DNA of 64,000 nucleotides from assembly GCF_007992455.1 (NCBI RefSeq), contig NZ_BKAH01000009.1:1-64000 (forward strand), given 5' to 3'. This DNA comes from Microbacterium saccharophilum. GTDB taxonomy: Bacteria; Actinomycetota; Actinomycetes; Actinomycetales; Microbacteriaceae. Below are positions 49,694-57,539 of this stretch, in pieces; position 1 is the stretch's first letter; each line of letters opens with the position of its first letter. The position numbers were made by a program, and so were the translations under genes. The notes beneath the pieces were generated by a model. It did not search any database, had not been told where the DNA came from, and was given only the letters and a program-made list of their open reading frames with translations.

Positions 49694-50289
49694 GCCAGGT
49701 CGATGGCGAAGGCCTGCACGCCCTCGTGGGACGGGACCGGACGGAACCCGAGCCGGCGGTAGAACGCCAGCGCGCCGGCGTTCTCCGACGACGCGACGAG
49801 GTGCAGGCCCGTCACGCCCCGCTCGCGGAGGGCGGCGAGGAGCGTCTCGATGAGGCGGCGCCCCCAGCCCTGCCCCTGCACCTCGGGGAGCAGGTCGATG
49901 TGCAGGTGCGCAGGGTGCGTGTCGCCGTACGGCTCGGCGCCGGCGCGGCGGCCGTACGCGTAGATGAGCGTGCCGTCCTGCCGGGTGGCCTCGCTCTCCG
50001 GGCGTGGCCAGCGGTCGGCGAACCGCGGCCACCACTCCTGCGCGAACCAGTCCTCGAACGCGCGGGTGTCCGGCGTCCCGACGACGTAGCCGACCACACG
50101 TCCGTCGTCCGTCTCGAGCACGAACGCGAGATCGGGATGCCGGGCGACGTAGGGGAGCACGAAGACCTCGGCCCAGATGTCGTCGTCCGCGAAGATCCCC
50201 GTCGCGTCGGCTCCGGCGTCCCCGGTCTTCAGACAGATCTCGGCGAGCGCGGGTTCGTCGCCGGGACGGAACGGGCGGATGCGGGGCAC
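49690..50289 (-). CDS. GNAT family acetyltransferase
   Basis: A 199-residue protein. IRPFRPGDEPALAEICLKTG at the start, HIDLLPEVQGQGWGRRLIET as the acetyl-CoA loop (Q-G-Q-G-W-G) and HLVASSENAGALAFYRRLGF at the end are typical. The middle 70 residues (FAQEWWPRFADRWPRPESEA) form an insertion seen in N-acetylhexosaminidase-linked or YhhY-like GNATs in actinobacteria, so the acceptor may be a sugar amine or protein; this is uncertain. The GTG at 50289 follows a CAGGAT hexamer at 6 bases. It converges with cydC. Confidence 0.83.
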   Translation of the reverse strand: MPRIRPFRPGDEPALAEICLKTGDAGADATGIFADDDIWAEVFVLPYVARHPDLAFVLETDDGRVVGYVVGTPDTRAFEDWFAQEWWPRFADRWPRPESEATRQDGTLIYAYGRRAGAEPYGDTHPAHLHIDLLPEVQGQGWGRRLIETLLAALRERGVTGLHLVASSENAGALAFYRRLGFRPVPSHEGVQAFAIDLA

Positions 50290-50366
50290 CCCCGCATCCT
50301 GGCACGAAGCCGGGACGTTCGCCCAGCGGGCAGCGTCGGCACCGCACCTGCTCCCCCGCGTGACCC

Positions 50367-50440
50367 AACGGCGGAGATCCTCACGCACCCCCGCGGAATG
50401 GACGCCGGAAACCGGCGCCGCGCGCACGATCTCCGCCGTT
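50367..50440. repeat. 74-bp element with perfect 13-bp terminal inverted repeats
   Basis: AACGGCGGAGATC (50367-50379) and GATCTCCGCCGTT (50428-50440) are exact inverse copies separated by 48 bp. Inside are a second hairpin CGCCGG-AAA-CCGGCG and a short CGCGG/CCGCG pair, so either strand folds as nested stems. It lies between the GNAT gene start and the modC stop, in a 169-bp gap without coding potential. It resembles a REP/MITE-type mobile palindrome or a structured RNA; it could also stop transcription from the mod operon. Confidence 0.75.
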
Positions 50441-50458
50441 AGGCACCGCGGTGCGGGG

Positions 50459-51532
50459 TCAGGCGGGCAGGAGGCGGACGGCGTCGACGTCCAGCCGCAG
50501 CCGGACGGGCCGGCCGGCGGCGAGGCCCAGCTCGGCGACGAGGTCCGCCGGCAGGTCGACGGCGACGGCCGGCTCCGCCGTGTGCACGCGGATGCCGGCG
50601 ACCGTCTGCTCCAGCCGGGACACGCGGCCCACCCACTCCCCCGGCGCGGCGGCGAGGCGGAGCGCACCGGTCCCCGTGCCGTCCGGGAGCGTGTCGAGCC
50701 GCACCGCGCCGGGGCGGAAGAGCGCCACGGCGTCGCCGGCGGCCGCGCCCCGGGCGGGCAGGGCGAGGCCGCCAGCCCGCCACCATCCGTCCACGACCGC
50801 CCCCACGACCCGATTGAGCCCTGCGACCACGGCGCCGAACGCCGTCGCGGGGGCCGTGAGCACGTCCCGCACCGTGCCGCGCTGCGTGACGCGCCCGTCC
50901 TCGAGGAGCACGAGGGTCTCGGCGAGCGCGGCCGCGTCGACGGCGTCGTGCGTCACGAGCACGGTGGTCGTGTGCGCGGCCGGCAGCTGCTCGGCGAGCA
51001 TCGCCCGCACGCCGCCGGCGGTCTCCGGGTCGAGCGCCGTGAGCGGCTCGTCGAGCAGCAGGACGGCGGGGCGCGTCGCGAGCGCGCGCGCCAGCCCCAC
51101 GCGCTGCTGCTGCCCCCCGGACAGCTCCCCGGGCCGGTGCGGCCCGGACCCCGGAAGCCCGACCCGCCACAGCCATTCGTCGGCCTCCGCACCGGCATGC
51201 GCGCGGTCCAGGCCCCGCGCCCGCAGGCCGAACGCGATGTTGTCGCGGGCGCTGAGGTGCGGGAAGAGGTGCGGGTCCTGCCCGAGCAGCACGACGCCGC
51301 GGCGCTGCGGGGCGATGTGGCTCCGCCGGTCCGACACGATCCGCTCCCCGACGCGGACGTGCCCGCGCGGAAGGCGGAGGACACCGGCGATCGCCGCCAG
51401 CAGCGTGGACTTCCCGGCGCCGCTCGGGCCCATCACGGCGAGCGTCTCGCCGGGCCGCGCGGCGAGCGCGGCATCCAGCGTGAAACCGCGCCGCTCGAGG
51501 ACGGCGTGCACGTCGAGGGCCGCGCCGCTCAC
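50459..51532 (-). CDS. modC: Molybdate ABC transporter ATP-binding protein
   Basis: A 357-residue ATPase. Walker A GPSGAGKST, signature LSGGQQQR, Walker B VLLLDEPLTALD and switch His VLVTHDA are all present; residues about 230-357 are the TOBE/mobile domain (LNRVVGAVVDG, and the end LDVDAVRLLPA) as in ModC. The GTG at 51532 overlaps the modB stop (GTGA). It is last in the unit molbindin-modA-modB-modC and provides energy for molybdate uptake for the cofactor genes that flank it. Confidence 0.92.
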   Translation of the reverse strand: MSGAALDVHAVLERRGFTLDAALAARPGETLAVMGPSGAGKSTLLAAIAGVLRLPRGHVRVGERIVSDRRSHIAPQRRGVVLLGQDPHLFPHLSARDNIAFGLRARGLDRAHAGAEADEWLWRVGLPGSGPHRPGELSGGQQQRVGLARALATRPAVLLLDEPLTALDPETAGGVRAMLAEQLPAAHTTTVLVTHDAVDAAALAETLVLLEDGRVTQRGTVRDVLTAPATAFGAVVAGLNRVVGAVVDGWWRAGGLALPARGAAAGDAVALFRPGAVRLDTLPDGTGTGALRLAAAPGEWVGRVSRLEQTVAGIRVHTAEPAVAVDLPADLVAELGLAAGRPVRLRLDVDAVRLLPA

Positions 51533-52332
51533 CGCGCTGCCCCCGGCCGCCACGCGCGCACGAGCAGCAGCACCGCCACGGCGGTGACGAGCAGCAGCAA
51601 CGACAGCGCGACCGCGGTGCCCTGCGAGACGCCGGCACCGTTGAAGGCGGTGTAGATCGCGAGGGGCATCGTCTGCGTGACGCCCGGCGCGTTCCCGGCG
51701 AAGAGCGCCGTGGCACCGAATTCCCCGACGGCGCGCGCGAAGCACAGCACGACGCCGGCGACGAGGCCGGGCGCGGCGAGCGGCAGAGTGACACGGGTGA
51801 GGATGCGCCACCGCCCGGCCCCGAGCGAAGCCGCCGCCTGCTCGTAGCCGACCCCGGTGGAGCGCAGCGACGCCTCGAGGGCGAGCACGAGGAACGGCAG
51901 CGCGACGAACATCTGCGCGAGGACGACCGCCGTCGTCGTGAACGGGATGCGGATGCCGACCTCCGCGAGCGCCGGGCCGAGCCAGCCCGACCTGCCGAAC
52001 AGGAACAGCAGGGCGACGCCGCCGACCATCGGCGGGAGGACGAGGGGGACGGTCACGAGCGCGCGCAGCACGGCGGCCGTGCGGTTGCCCGCGCGGGCGA
52101 TGAGGAGCGCGAGCGGCACGCCGAGGAGGATGCACAGCGCGGTGGCGACGAGGCCCGTGCGCATCGAGAGGGCCAGCGCCTCCAGCGCCGCCGGCGAGGT
52201 CACGTCCTGCCACAGGGTGTCCCACCGCACGCGGCCGACGAGCGCGGCGAGCGGGACGACGAGCAGCGCGAGCCCGAGGACGGCGGGGACGAGCAGCACC
52301 TGCGGCACGAAACCGCGGTCGGCGCGCGTCAC
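51529..52332 (-). CDS. modB: Molybdate ABC transporter permease
   Basis: A 267-residue permease with six hydrophobic segments. The EAA loop is EQAAASLGAGRWRILTRVTL with PLAAPG after it, the ATPase docking site. VPLVLPPMVGGVALLFLFG is the common ModB form. The GTG at 52332 overlaps the modA stop (GTGA) and its own stop overlaps the modC start, so the three are translationally chained. The frame upstream of 52332 is antisense-free but belongs to modA. Confidence 0.93.
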   Translation of the reverse strand: MTRADRGFVPQVLLVPAVLGLALLVVPLAALVGRVRWDTLWQDVTSPAALEALALSMRTGLVATALCILLGVPLALLIARAGNRTAAVLRALVTVPLVLPPMVGGVALLFLFGRSGWLGPALAEVGIRIPFTTTAVVLAQMFVALPFLVLALEASLRSTGVGYEQAAASLGAGRWRILTRVTLPLAAPGLVAGVVLCFARAVGEFGATALFAGNAPGVTQTMPLAIYTAFNGAGVSQGTAVALSLLLLVTAVAVLLLVRAWRPGAAR

Positions 52333-53084
52333 GGCGCCCCGAAGCCGCGTGCGGCGAGCACCCGCTGGCCGGCCGGACCGCGGACGAATGCCACGAAGGC
52401 GGCGGCGGCGTCCGGCTCCGACGCCCCGGAGAGCGCGGCGATCGGGTAGCGGTTGACGACCGCGTCGGCGCCGGGCGTCGCGACGGTGTCGATGTCGCCG
52501 CGGCCGGCGGCATCCGTCACGTAGACCAGGCCCGCGTCCGCCTCGCCCGCCGCGACCTTCGTCAGCACGGCGGTGACGTTCTGCTCGTAGCTGTCCACGG
52601 CCGCGGTGATGCCCGCGCCGGCCAGCAGCCGGTCGGCGGCGGCGCCGCACGGCACCTCGTGCGCGCACTGCACGATGACCGGATCGGCGCGCGCGAAATC
52701 CGGCAGCCCGGTCACACCGGCGGGATTTCCGGCGGGCACGATGACGGTGAGGGTGTTCGTCGCGAAGACGGTCGCGGGCGCCGCGAGCCCGGCATCCACG
52801 ACCTTCTGCATGTTCGGCTCGTCCGCCGACGCGAACACGTCGGCGGCGACTCCTTCGATGAGCTGCGTCGCGAGCGTCGACGAGCCGTCGTAACGGATCG
52901 CGTCCACCGCGACGCCCGGATGCTCCTCCTCGAACAGGTCGGCGATCTCCTCGAACGCGCCCTGCAGCGAGGCGGCCGCGAAGATCGTCAACCGGGTGTC
53001 CTCGCCGACCGTGGCGCGGGGCGTGGCCGCGCAGCCGGCGAGCGCGAGCGCGCACGCCGCCAGGAGAACCAGTCGCCGGCGCAC
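52329..53084 (-). CDS. modA: Molybdate ABC transporter substrate-binding lipoprotein
   Basis: A 251-residue lipoprotein with lipobox LAGC (C18). LTIFAAASLQGAFEEIADLF is the ModA signature with the oxyanion-binding Ser; YDGSSTLATQLIEGVAADVF and KVAAGEADAGLVYVTDA complete the type. It catches molybdate (and probably tungstate) outside the membrane and passes it to ModB. The GTG start lies one base after the molbindin-type gene's stop. Its stop overlaps modB (GTGA). Confidence 0.94.
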   Translation of the reverse strand: MRRRLVLLAACALALAGCAATPRATVGEDTRLTIFAAASLQGAFEEIADLFEEEHPGVAVDAIRYDGSSTLATQLIEGVAADVFASADEPNMQKVVDAGLAAPATVFATNTLTVIVPAGNPAGVTGLPDFARADPVIVQCAHEVPCGAAADRLLAGAGITAAVDSYEQNVTAVLTKVAAGEADAGLVYVTDAAGRGDIDTVATPGADAVVNRYPIAALSGASEPDAAAAFVAFVRGPAGQRVLAARGFGAP

Positions 53085-53085
53085 C

Positions 53086-53478
53086 TCAGCCCCGCGGGGT
53101 CTCGACGATGACGTTCGTGGCCTTGACGACGGCGACCGCGAGCGATCCGGGCTCGAGCCCGAGCTCGGCGACCGCCTCGGCCGACAGCAGGGAGACGACC
53201 CTGTGGGGTCCGGCCTGGATGTCCACCTGCGCCATGACGCCGTCCACCTGCACGCGCGTCACGAGCCCGACGAACCGGTTCCGGGCGCTGGAGAGCGCGT
53301 CGGTGGGGTCCGATGCCGTCCGCGCGAGCTCGACCGCGTGCGCGGCGAGCGCGTCGCCGGGGATGCGAGCCGGCGACTCCCCCGTCGCCGGGAGCGTCCC
53401 CTGGTCGACCCAGCGGCGCACGGTGTCGTCGCTGACGCCGAGCAGGCGTGCGGCCTCGGAGATGCGGAACGCGTCCAT
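53086..53478 (-). CDS. HTH-TOBE (molbindin-type) protein, likely molybdate-responsive regulator
   Basis: A 130-residue protein that joins a MerR/excisionase-like helix-turn-helix (residues about 3-45, RISEAARLLGVSDDTVRRWV then DQGTLPATG) to a TOBE/Mop domain (RNRFVGLVTRVQVDGVMAQV, then VATNVIVE-like end). It is the actinobacterial counterpart of ModE: molybdate binding to TOBE would alter DNA binding. It is the first gene of the mod operon, with TAACGT 6 bases before the ATG. A palindrome CCGCA-TC-TGCGG at 53525-53536, in the gap to moeZ, is a possible target. Confidence 0.85.
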   Translation of the reverse strand: MDAFRISEAARLLGVSDDTVRRWVDQGTLPATGESPARIPGDALAAHAVELARTASDPTDALSSARNRFVGLVTRVQVDGVMAQVDIQAGPHRVVSLLSAEAVAELGLEPGSLAVAVVKATNVIVETPRG

Positions 53479-53484
53479 GCGGCG

Positions 53485-53490
53485 ACGTTA
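53485..53490 (-). promoter_or_regulatory. Probable -10 element, leaderless mod operon
   Basis: TAACGT on the minus strand ends 6 bases before the ATG at 53478. Confidence 0.55.
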
Positions 53491-53524
53491 TCACCGCACT
53501 CGCGGCGCTTGACAGGGTATTTCG

Positions 53525-53536
53525 CCGCATCTGCGG
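53525..53536. promoter_or_regulatory. Palindrome between divergent mod and moe operons
   Basis: CCGCA-TC-TGCGG is a perfect 5-bp-arm dyad in the 97-bp gap between the molbindin-type regulator gene and moeZ. It sits about 40 bp from each start and could be a shared operator for the regulator. A TTGACA occurs at 53509 but has no well-spaced -10. Confidence 0.35.
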
Positions 53537-53563
53537 TCCCGCGCCGACACTGCGCGCCGGGAT

Positions 53564-53569
53564 TACGCT
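53564..53569 (+). promoter_or_regulatory. Probable -10 element, leaderless moeZ operon
   Basis: TACGCT ends 6 bases before the ATG at 53576. Confidence 0.6.
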
Positions 53570-53575
53570 GAAGGG

Positions 53576-54676
53576 ATGCCGCTGCCCCCGCTCGTCGATC
53601 CCGTCCCGGCGCTGTCCGCGGGCGAGAGCGCGCGCACGGCACGGCACCGCGCCCTCGCCGGTCTCGGCGACATCGGCCAGCGGCGGCTCGCCGCGGCCCA
53701 TATCGCGGTCATCGGCGCCGGAGGGATCGGGTCGCCCGCGATCCTCGCGCTCGTGGCCGCGGGGGTCGGGAGCGTCACGGTCATCGACGACGACATCGTC
53801 GAGCACACGAACCTGCAGCGACAGGTGCTGCACCGCCTCACCGACATCGGCGCCGCGAAGGTCGACTCCGCCGTCCGCGTGGCGGAGGATCTCTCCCCCG
53901 AGACCGTGGTGCACCCGGTCCGCGAGCGTCTCACGGCCGGCAACGCCGCGACGCTGCTGCGGGGCGCCCACCTCGTGATCGACGGCAGCGACACGTTCGA
54001 GACCCGCGCGGCCGTCGCCGGGGCGTGCGAGGAGCTCGGCATCCCGCTCGTCTGGGGGGTCGTGCAGGAGTTCCATGCGCAGGTCACCGTGTTCTGGTCC
54101 GCCCCGCCCGCCGGCACCGCCGCCGTGCGCCTCCGCGACCTGCACCGGCCCGACGAGGTCGGCGAGCTGCCGACCTGCTCCGCCGTCGGCGTCCTGGGCG
54201 CGCTGTGCCTGCAGGTCGGCGGCCTGCTCGCGGCGGAGGCCGTCAAGCTCGTCTCCGGCATCGGCGAACCCCTCCTCGGCCGGGTCGCCGTGATCGACGC
54301 CCTCGCCGGCACGCAGCGCGACGTGCCGCTGCGCGCCGCGACGGGCGCGGCCGCCGATCCGCCGCCGGCGGACCCCGCGCCGGCCCGGGAGGAGATCCCG
54401 CAGGTCACGGCCGCCGAGATGCTGGCCGCGCAGGAGGCGGGCGCGACCCTCCTCGACGTGCGGGAGCCCTTCGAGACGGACGCCGGCATCGTGGGCGGAT
54501 CGGTCCTCATCCCCCTCGCGGACTTCCTCGCCGACCCGGGCCAGATCGACGAGGGCCCCGTCGTCGTGATCTGCGCGCACGGCATCCGCGCCCTGCGGGC
54601 CGCCGAGGTCCTGCGGGACCGCGGTGTCGCGGCGTCCGTCCTCGCCGGCGGGCTCGCGGCCTGGACACCGGCATGA
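53576..54676 (+). CDS. moeZ: ThiF/MoeB-type adenylyltransferase with rhodanese domain (MoeZ)
   Basis: A 366-residue fusion. Residues about 20-255 are the E1-like domain (AVIGAGGIGSPAILALVAAG, nucleotide loop; DGSDTFETRAAV; PTCSAVGVLGALCLQVGG with the conserved Cys), and residues about 270-366 a rhodanese domain with active Cys in VVVICAHGIRAL. Such proteins adenylate the MoaD C-terminus and then pass sulfur to it. The C-x-x-C zinc motif of E. coli MoeB (normally before the PTC block) is missing; the region reads FWSAPPAGTAAVRLRDLHRP. The stop overlaps moeA (ATGA), the second gene of a six-gene operon ending with moaD. Confidence 0.93.
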   Translation: MPLPPLVDPVPALSAGESARTARHRALAGLGDIGQRRLAAAHIAVIGAGGIGSPAILALVAAGVGSVTVIDDDIVEHTNLQRQVLHRLTDIGAAKVDSAVRVAEDLSPETVVHPVRERLTAGNAATLLRGAHLVIDGSDTFETRAAVAGACEELGIPLVWGVVQEFHAQVTVFWSAPPAGTAAVRLRDLHRPDEVGELPTCSAVGVLGALCLQVGGLLAAEAVKLVSGIGEPLLGRVAVIDALAGTQRDVPLRAATGAAADPPPADPAPAREEIPQVTAAEMLAAQEAGATLLDVREPFETDAGIVGGSVLIPLADFLADPGQIDEGPVVVICAHGIRALRAAEVLRDRGVAASVLAGGLAAWTPA

Positions 54677-55914
54677 CGGGCCTCCGCACGGTCGAGGAGC
54701 AGCAGGCGGTTGTGCTGGCCGCCGTGCACCCCCTCCCCGCCGAGACCCTGCCGCTCGGCGCCGCCGCCGGTCGCACCCTCGCGGCGCCGGTCCGTGCGGC
54801 CGTGGACATCCCCGCGTTCGACAACTCCGCGATGGACGGGTTCGCCGTGCGCGCGGCCGATGTCGTACACGCCCGCGCGGAGCAGCTGGTCCCGCTTCGC
54901 GTCGTCGCCGATCTGCCGGCCGGCACCCCCGACGACCCGGCGCTGTCCCCCGGCGAGGCCGCCCGCATCATGACCGGCTCGCCCGTGCCGACCGACGCGG
55001 ATGCCATCGTCCCTTTCGAGGACACCGTCGGTGGGCTCGCGGACTCCCTCGACACCGTCACCGTCCTCGCGGCACCGCGCGCCGCCGCCCACATCCGGCG
55101 CCGCGGCGAGGACGCGCGCACGGGCGACGTCATCCTTCCCGCGGGCGTCGCGCTCGGCGCCTGGCAGCTCTCGGCGGCCGCCGCCGCCGGCGTCCCGGAG
55201 GTCGAGGTCGCGCGCGCCCCGCGGGTCGCCGTCGTCTCGACCGGCAGCGAGCTCGTCGAACCCGGCCGCCCGCTCCGGCGCGGGCAGATCCCCGAGTCCA
55301 ACAGCATCCTGCTCGCCGCGCTCGTCGCCGCCGCGGGCGGCGACGTCGTGGCCAGGGAGAGCGTCGACGACGACGGCGAGGGCCTCCGCACCGTTCTCGC
55401 GGCCGTGACCGGCGGACAGTCGCCCGCCGACGTCGTCGTGTTCTCCGGGGGTGTGAGCGCGGGCGCGTACGAAGTGGTCAAGAACGAGCTGGCGGGCACG
55501 ATGGCGTTCAGCAAGGTCGCGATGCAGCCCGGCAAGCCGCAGGGGTTCGGCGTGCTGCCCGGCGGCACCCTGCTGTTCGGCCTGCCCGGCAATCCCGTGA
55601 GCGCCGCGGTGTCGTTCGAGGTGTTCGTCCGTCCCGCGCTCCTGGCCCTGCAGGGACGCACCGACATCGCCCGGCCGGTGCTGCGGCTGCCGGCGGCCGC
55701 GGCCTGGCGCACGCCGCCCGCGCGCCGCCAGTACCTCCCCGCCGTCATCGACCGGACCGACCCGTCCCGCTGGACCGTCCGACCCGCGACCGCCGGCGGG
55801 TCGGGCTCGCACCTGGCCGGAGGCCTCGGCGCCGCCGAGGCGCTCGCGGTGGTGCCCGCCGAGACGGATGCCGTCGCCGCGGGCGACTTCGTCGACGTGC
55901 TGCTGCTCGGCTGA
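54673..55914 (+). CDS. moeA: Molybdopterin molybdotransferase MoeA
   Basis: A 413-residue enzyme that inserts molybdate into adenylylated molybdopterin. Characteristic parts are PAFDNSAMDGFAVRA, GEAARIMTGSPVPTDADAIV, VVSTGSELVEPG and the VFSGGVSAGAYEVVKNELA block, with FGLPGNPVSAAVSFEVFVRP near the end. Length and order are standard. The ATG overlaps the moeZ stop (ATGA). moaC starts 29 bp after its end. Confidence 0.95.
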   Translation: MTGLRTVEEQQAVVLAAVHPLPAETLPLGAAAGRTLAAPVRAAVDIPAFDNSAMDGFAVRAADVVHARAEQLVPLRVVADLPAGTPDDPALSPGEAARIMTGSPVPTDADAIVPFEDTVGGLADSLDTVTVLAAPRAAAHIRRRGEDARTGDVILPAGVALGAWQLSAAAAAGVPEVEVARAPRVAVVSTGSELVEPGRPLRRGQIPESNSILLAALVAAAGGDVVARESVDDDGEGLRTVLAAVTGGQSPADVVVFSGGVSAGAYEVVKNELAGTMAFSKVAMQPGKPQGFGVLPGGTLLFGLPGNPVSAAVSFEVFVRPALLALQGRTDIARPVLRLPAAAAWRTPPARRQYLPAVIDRTDPSRWTVRPATAGGSGSHLAGGLGAAEALAVVPAETDAVAAGDFVDVLLLG

Positions 55915-55943
55915 CCCTCCGCCGCCGGTGCCATGCTGGGGGC

Positions 55944-56411
55944 ATGGGTTTCACGCATCTGGATGCCGCGGGCCACGCCCGCATGGTCGACGTCACCGCG
56001 AAGCAGCCGACGGTGCGCTCCGCGACGGCGCGCGGGTTCGTCCGCTGCGCGCGGGAGGTCGTCGCGGCGCTGCGCGACGGCGCGGTCCCGAAGGGGGATG
56101 TGCTCGCGGTGGCACGGATCGCCGGCATCCAGGGGGCGAAGCAGACCCCCGCCCTCCTGCCCCTCGCCCACGTCATCGGCGTGCACGGCGCGACCGTCGA
56201 TCTCCTGGTGACCGACGACGGCGTCGAGATCGAGGCCACGGTCCGCACAGCCGACCGCACGGGCGTGGAGATGGAGGCGCTCACGGCGGTGTCGGTGGCC
56301 GCCCTCGCCGTGGTCGACATGGTCAAGGGCATCGACAAGGCCACGGCGATCGAGAGCGTGCACCTCACCCGCAAGACCGGCGGGAAGAGCGGGGACTGGG
56401 AGCGCCCGTGA
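55944..56411 (+). CDS. moaC: Cyclic pyranopterin monophosphate synthase MoaC
   Basis: A 155-residue protein. TLD-like start, HLDAAGHARMVDVTAKQPTV, AGIQGAKQTPALLPLAHVIG and VAALAVVDMVKGIDK (catalytic Lys/Asp region) are the MoaC signatures. It converts the MoaA product to cPMP as a hexamer. A weak CATGCT hexamer ends 6 bases before the ATG, so it may also have its own leaderless transcript inside the operon. The stop overlaps mobA (GTGA). Confidence 0.95.
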   Translation: MGFTHLDAAGHARMVDVTAKQPTVRSATARGFVRCAREVVAALRDGAVPKGDVLAVARIAGIQGAKQTPALLPLAHVIGVHGATVDLLVTDDGVEIEATVRTADRTGVEMEALTAVSVAALAVVDMVKGIDKATAIESVHLTRKTGGKSGDWERP

Positions 56412-57010
56412 CGCCGTTCGGCGCCATCCTGCTCGCGGGCGGCCGGGCGACGCGGCTGGGCGGGGCGGCGAAGCCGCTGCTGGAGATCGGCGGACGGACC
56501 CTCCTGCAGCTCGCGCTCGACGCGACGCGCGGCTGCGCACCCGTGACGATCGTCGGCGACCCGGTCGCCGGCGTGGACGGCGCCCAGTGGGTCCGCGAGG
56601 ACCCGCCGTTCGGGGGACCGGCGGCCGCCATCGTGGCGGCGCTGCACACCTGGGACGACGACCCGGAGTGGACCTTCGTCCTGGCATGCGACCTGCCGGG
56701 CGTCGTCGACGCCGCCGCACGCCTGAGCCGCGACCTGCCGCTGCTCCCGGCCGACACCGACGGCGTCTGCCTCGGCGATGCCGGCTCCCGTCCGCAGTGG
56801 CTCACCGGCCTCTACCGCACGGCGCCACTCCGCCGCGCGGCGGCATCCCTCCCCGATCGCGGCGACGGCGCGTCCGTGCGCGCGCTCCTCGACGACCTCG
56901 CGATCACCGTCCTCGCGGCGCCCGCGGCCGAGACGGAGGACGTGGACACGTGGGAGGATCTGGAGCGGGCCCGCACCCGGCTGGGCGGGCCGGAAGCGGA
57001 GCGATCGTGA
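56408..57010 (+). CDS. mobA: Molybdenum cofactor guanylyltransferase MobA
   Basis: A 200-residue nucleotidyltransferase. The GTP-binding loop LLAGGRATRLGGAAKPLLEI has the L-A-G-G-x-x-x-R-x-G-G form, and VLACDLPGV carries the metal-binding Asp; PQWLTGLYRT is conserved. It joins GMP to molybdopterin to make the bis-MGD form, which fits an FdhF-type client. The GTG start overlaps moaC (GTGA) and the stop overlaps the DUF6457 gene (GTGA). Confidence 0.92.
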   Translation: MTPFGAILLAGGRATRLGGAAKPLLEIGGRTLLQLALDATRGCAPVTIVGDPVAGVDGAQWVREDPPFGGPAAAIVAALHTWDDDPEWTFVLACDLPGVVDAAARLSRDLPLLPADTDGVCLGDAGSRPQWLTGLYRTAPLRRAAASLPDRGDGASVRALLDDLAITVLAAPAAETEDVDTWEDLERARTRLGGPEAERS

Positions 57011-57273
57011 GCGAGCGGACACTGCCCTCCGAGGCGCTGGACGAGTGGGCGGCCGCGCTGCGCGACCTGCTCGGGCTCGGCCCCGACGACCTTCCGGTGG
57101 CGCTCATCCTGGATCTCGCCCGCGATGTCGCCAACGGCGTCGCGCGCCCGGCGGCGCCGCTGAGCGCCTTCGCCGCCGGTCTCGCCGCCGGCCGCGCGGG
57201 CGGCTCCCGCGCCGACACGGAGGCGGCCGTCGCCGCCGTCACGACGCGCGCGCAGGGCTGGGCCGACCGGTGA
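57007..57273 (+). CDS. DUF6457 protein inside the molybdenum cofactor operon
   Basis: An 88-residue helical protein of unknown function. LDEWAAALRDLLGLGPDDLP and VALILDLARDVANGVARPAA, then PLSAFAAGLAAGRAGG, give the DUF6457 pattern. No metal or nucleotide motif is visible. Both ends overlap neighbours by the GTGA rule (mobA before, moaD after), so it is made in step with the cofactor enzymes. A chaperone or adaptor for MobA or MoaD is a plausible role; no experimental data are known to me. Confidence 0.85.
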   Translation: MSERTLPSEALDEWAAALRDLLGLGPDDLPVALILDLARDVANGVARPAAPLSAFAAGLAAGRAGGSRADTEAAVAAVTTRAQGWADR

Positions 57274-57503
57274 CCCTCGTCCGGTACTTCGCCGCCGCGG
57301 AGGAACGCGCCGGGGTGGCGGAGGAAACCCGCGCCGAGGCGACGCTCGGCGCGCTGCGCATCGCGCTGGCCGCCGAGCGACCGGGGCTCGCGGCGATCCT
57401 CCCCCGCTGCGCCGTGCTCGTGGACGGGGCACGGGTCGACGACGCGCATCCGCTCGCCACCGACACCACCGTCGACGTGCTGCCGCCGTTCGCAGGCGGC
57501 TGA
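57270..57503 (+). CDS. moaD: MoaD/ThiS family protein (molybdopterin synthase small subunit)
   Basis: A 77-residue ubiquitin-like sulfur carrier. VRYFAAAEERAGVAEETRAE at the start and LVDGARVDDAHPLATDTTVD lead to the essential C-terminal Gly-Gly (PPFAGG). The C-terminus becomes a thiocarboxylate by MoeZ and donates sulfur in MPT synthase with MoaE. Start GTG overlaps the DUF6457 stop. Its stop lies in a 9-bp inverted repeat shared with the end of the convergent moaE. Confidence 0.93.
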   Translation: MTLVRYFAAAEERAGVAEETRAEATLGALRIALAAERPGLAAILPRCAVLVDGARVDDAHPLATDTTVDVLPPFAGG

Positions 57504-57539
57504 TCGCGGGGCACGGCCCCAGGGACGACGTCAGCCGCC
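57495..57539. terminator. Convergent terminator formed by the moaD and moaE ends
   Basis: GGCGGCTGA (57495-57503), the Gly-Gly-stop of moaD, and TCAGCCGCC (57531-57539), the inverse Gly-Gly-stop of moaE, form a perfect 9-bp stem. An inner hairpin GGGGC-ACG-GCCCC (57508-57520) lies in the loop. It could stop transcription from both sides. Confidence 0.5.
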
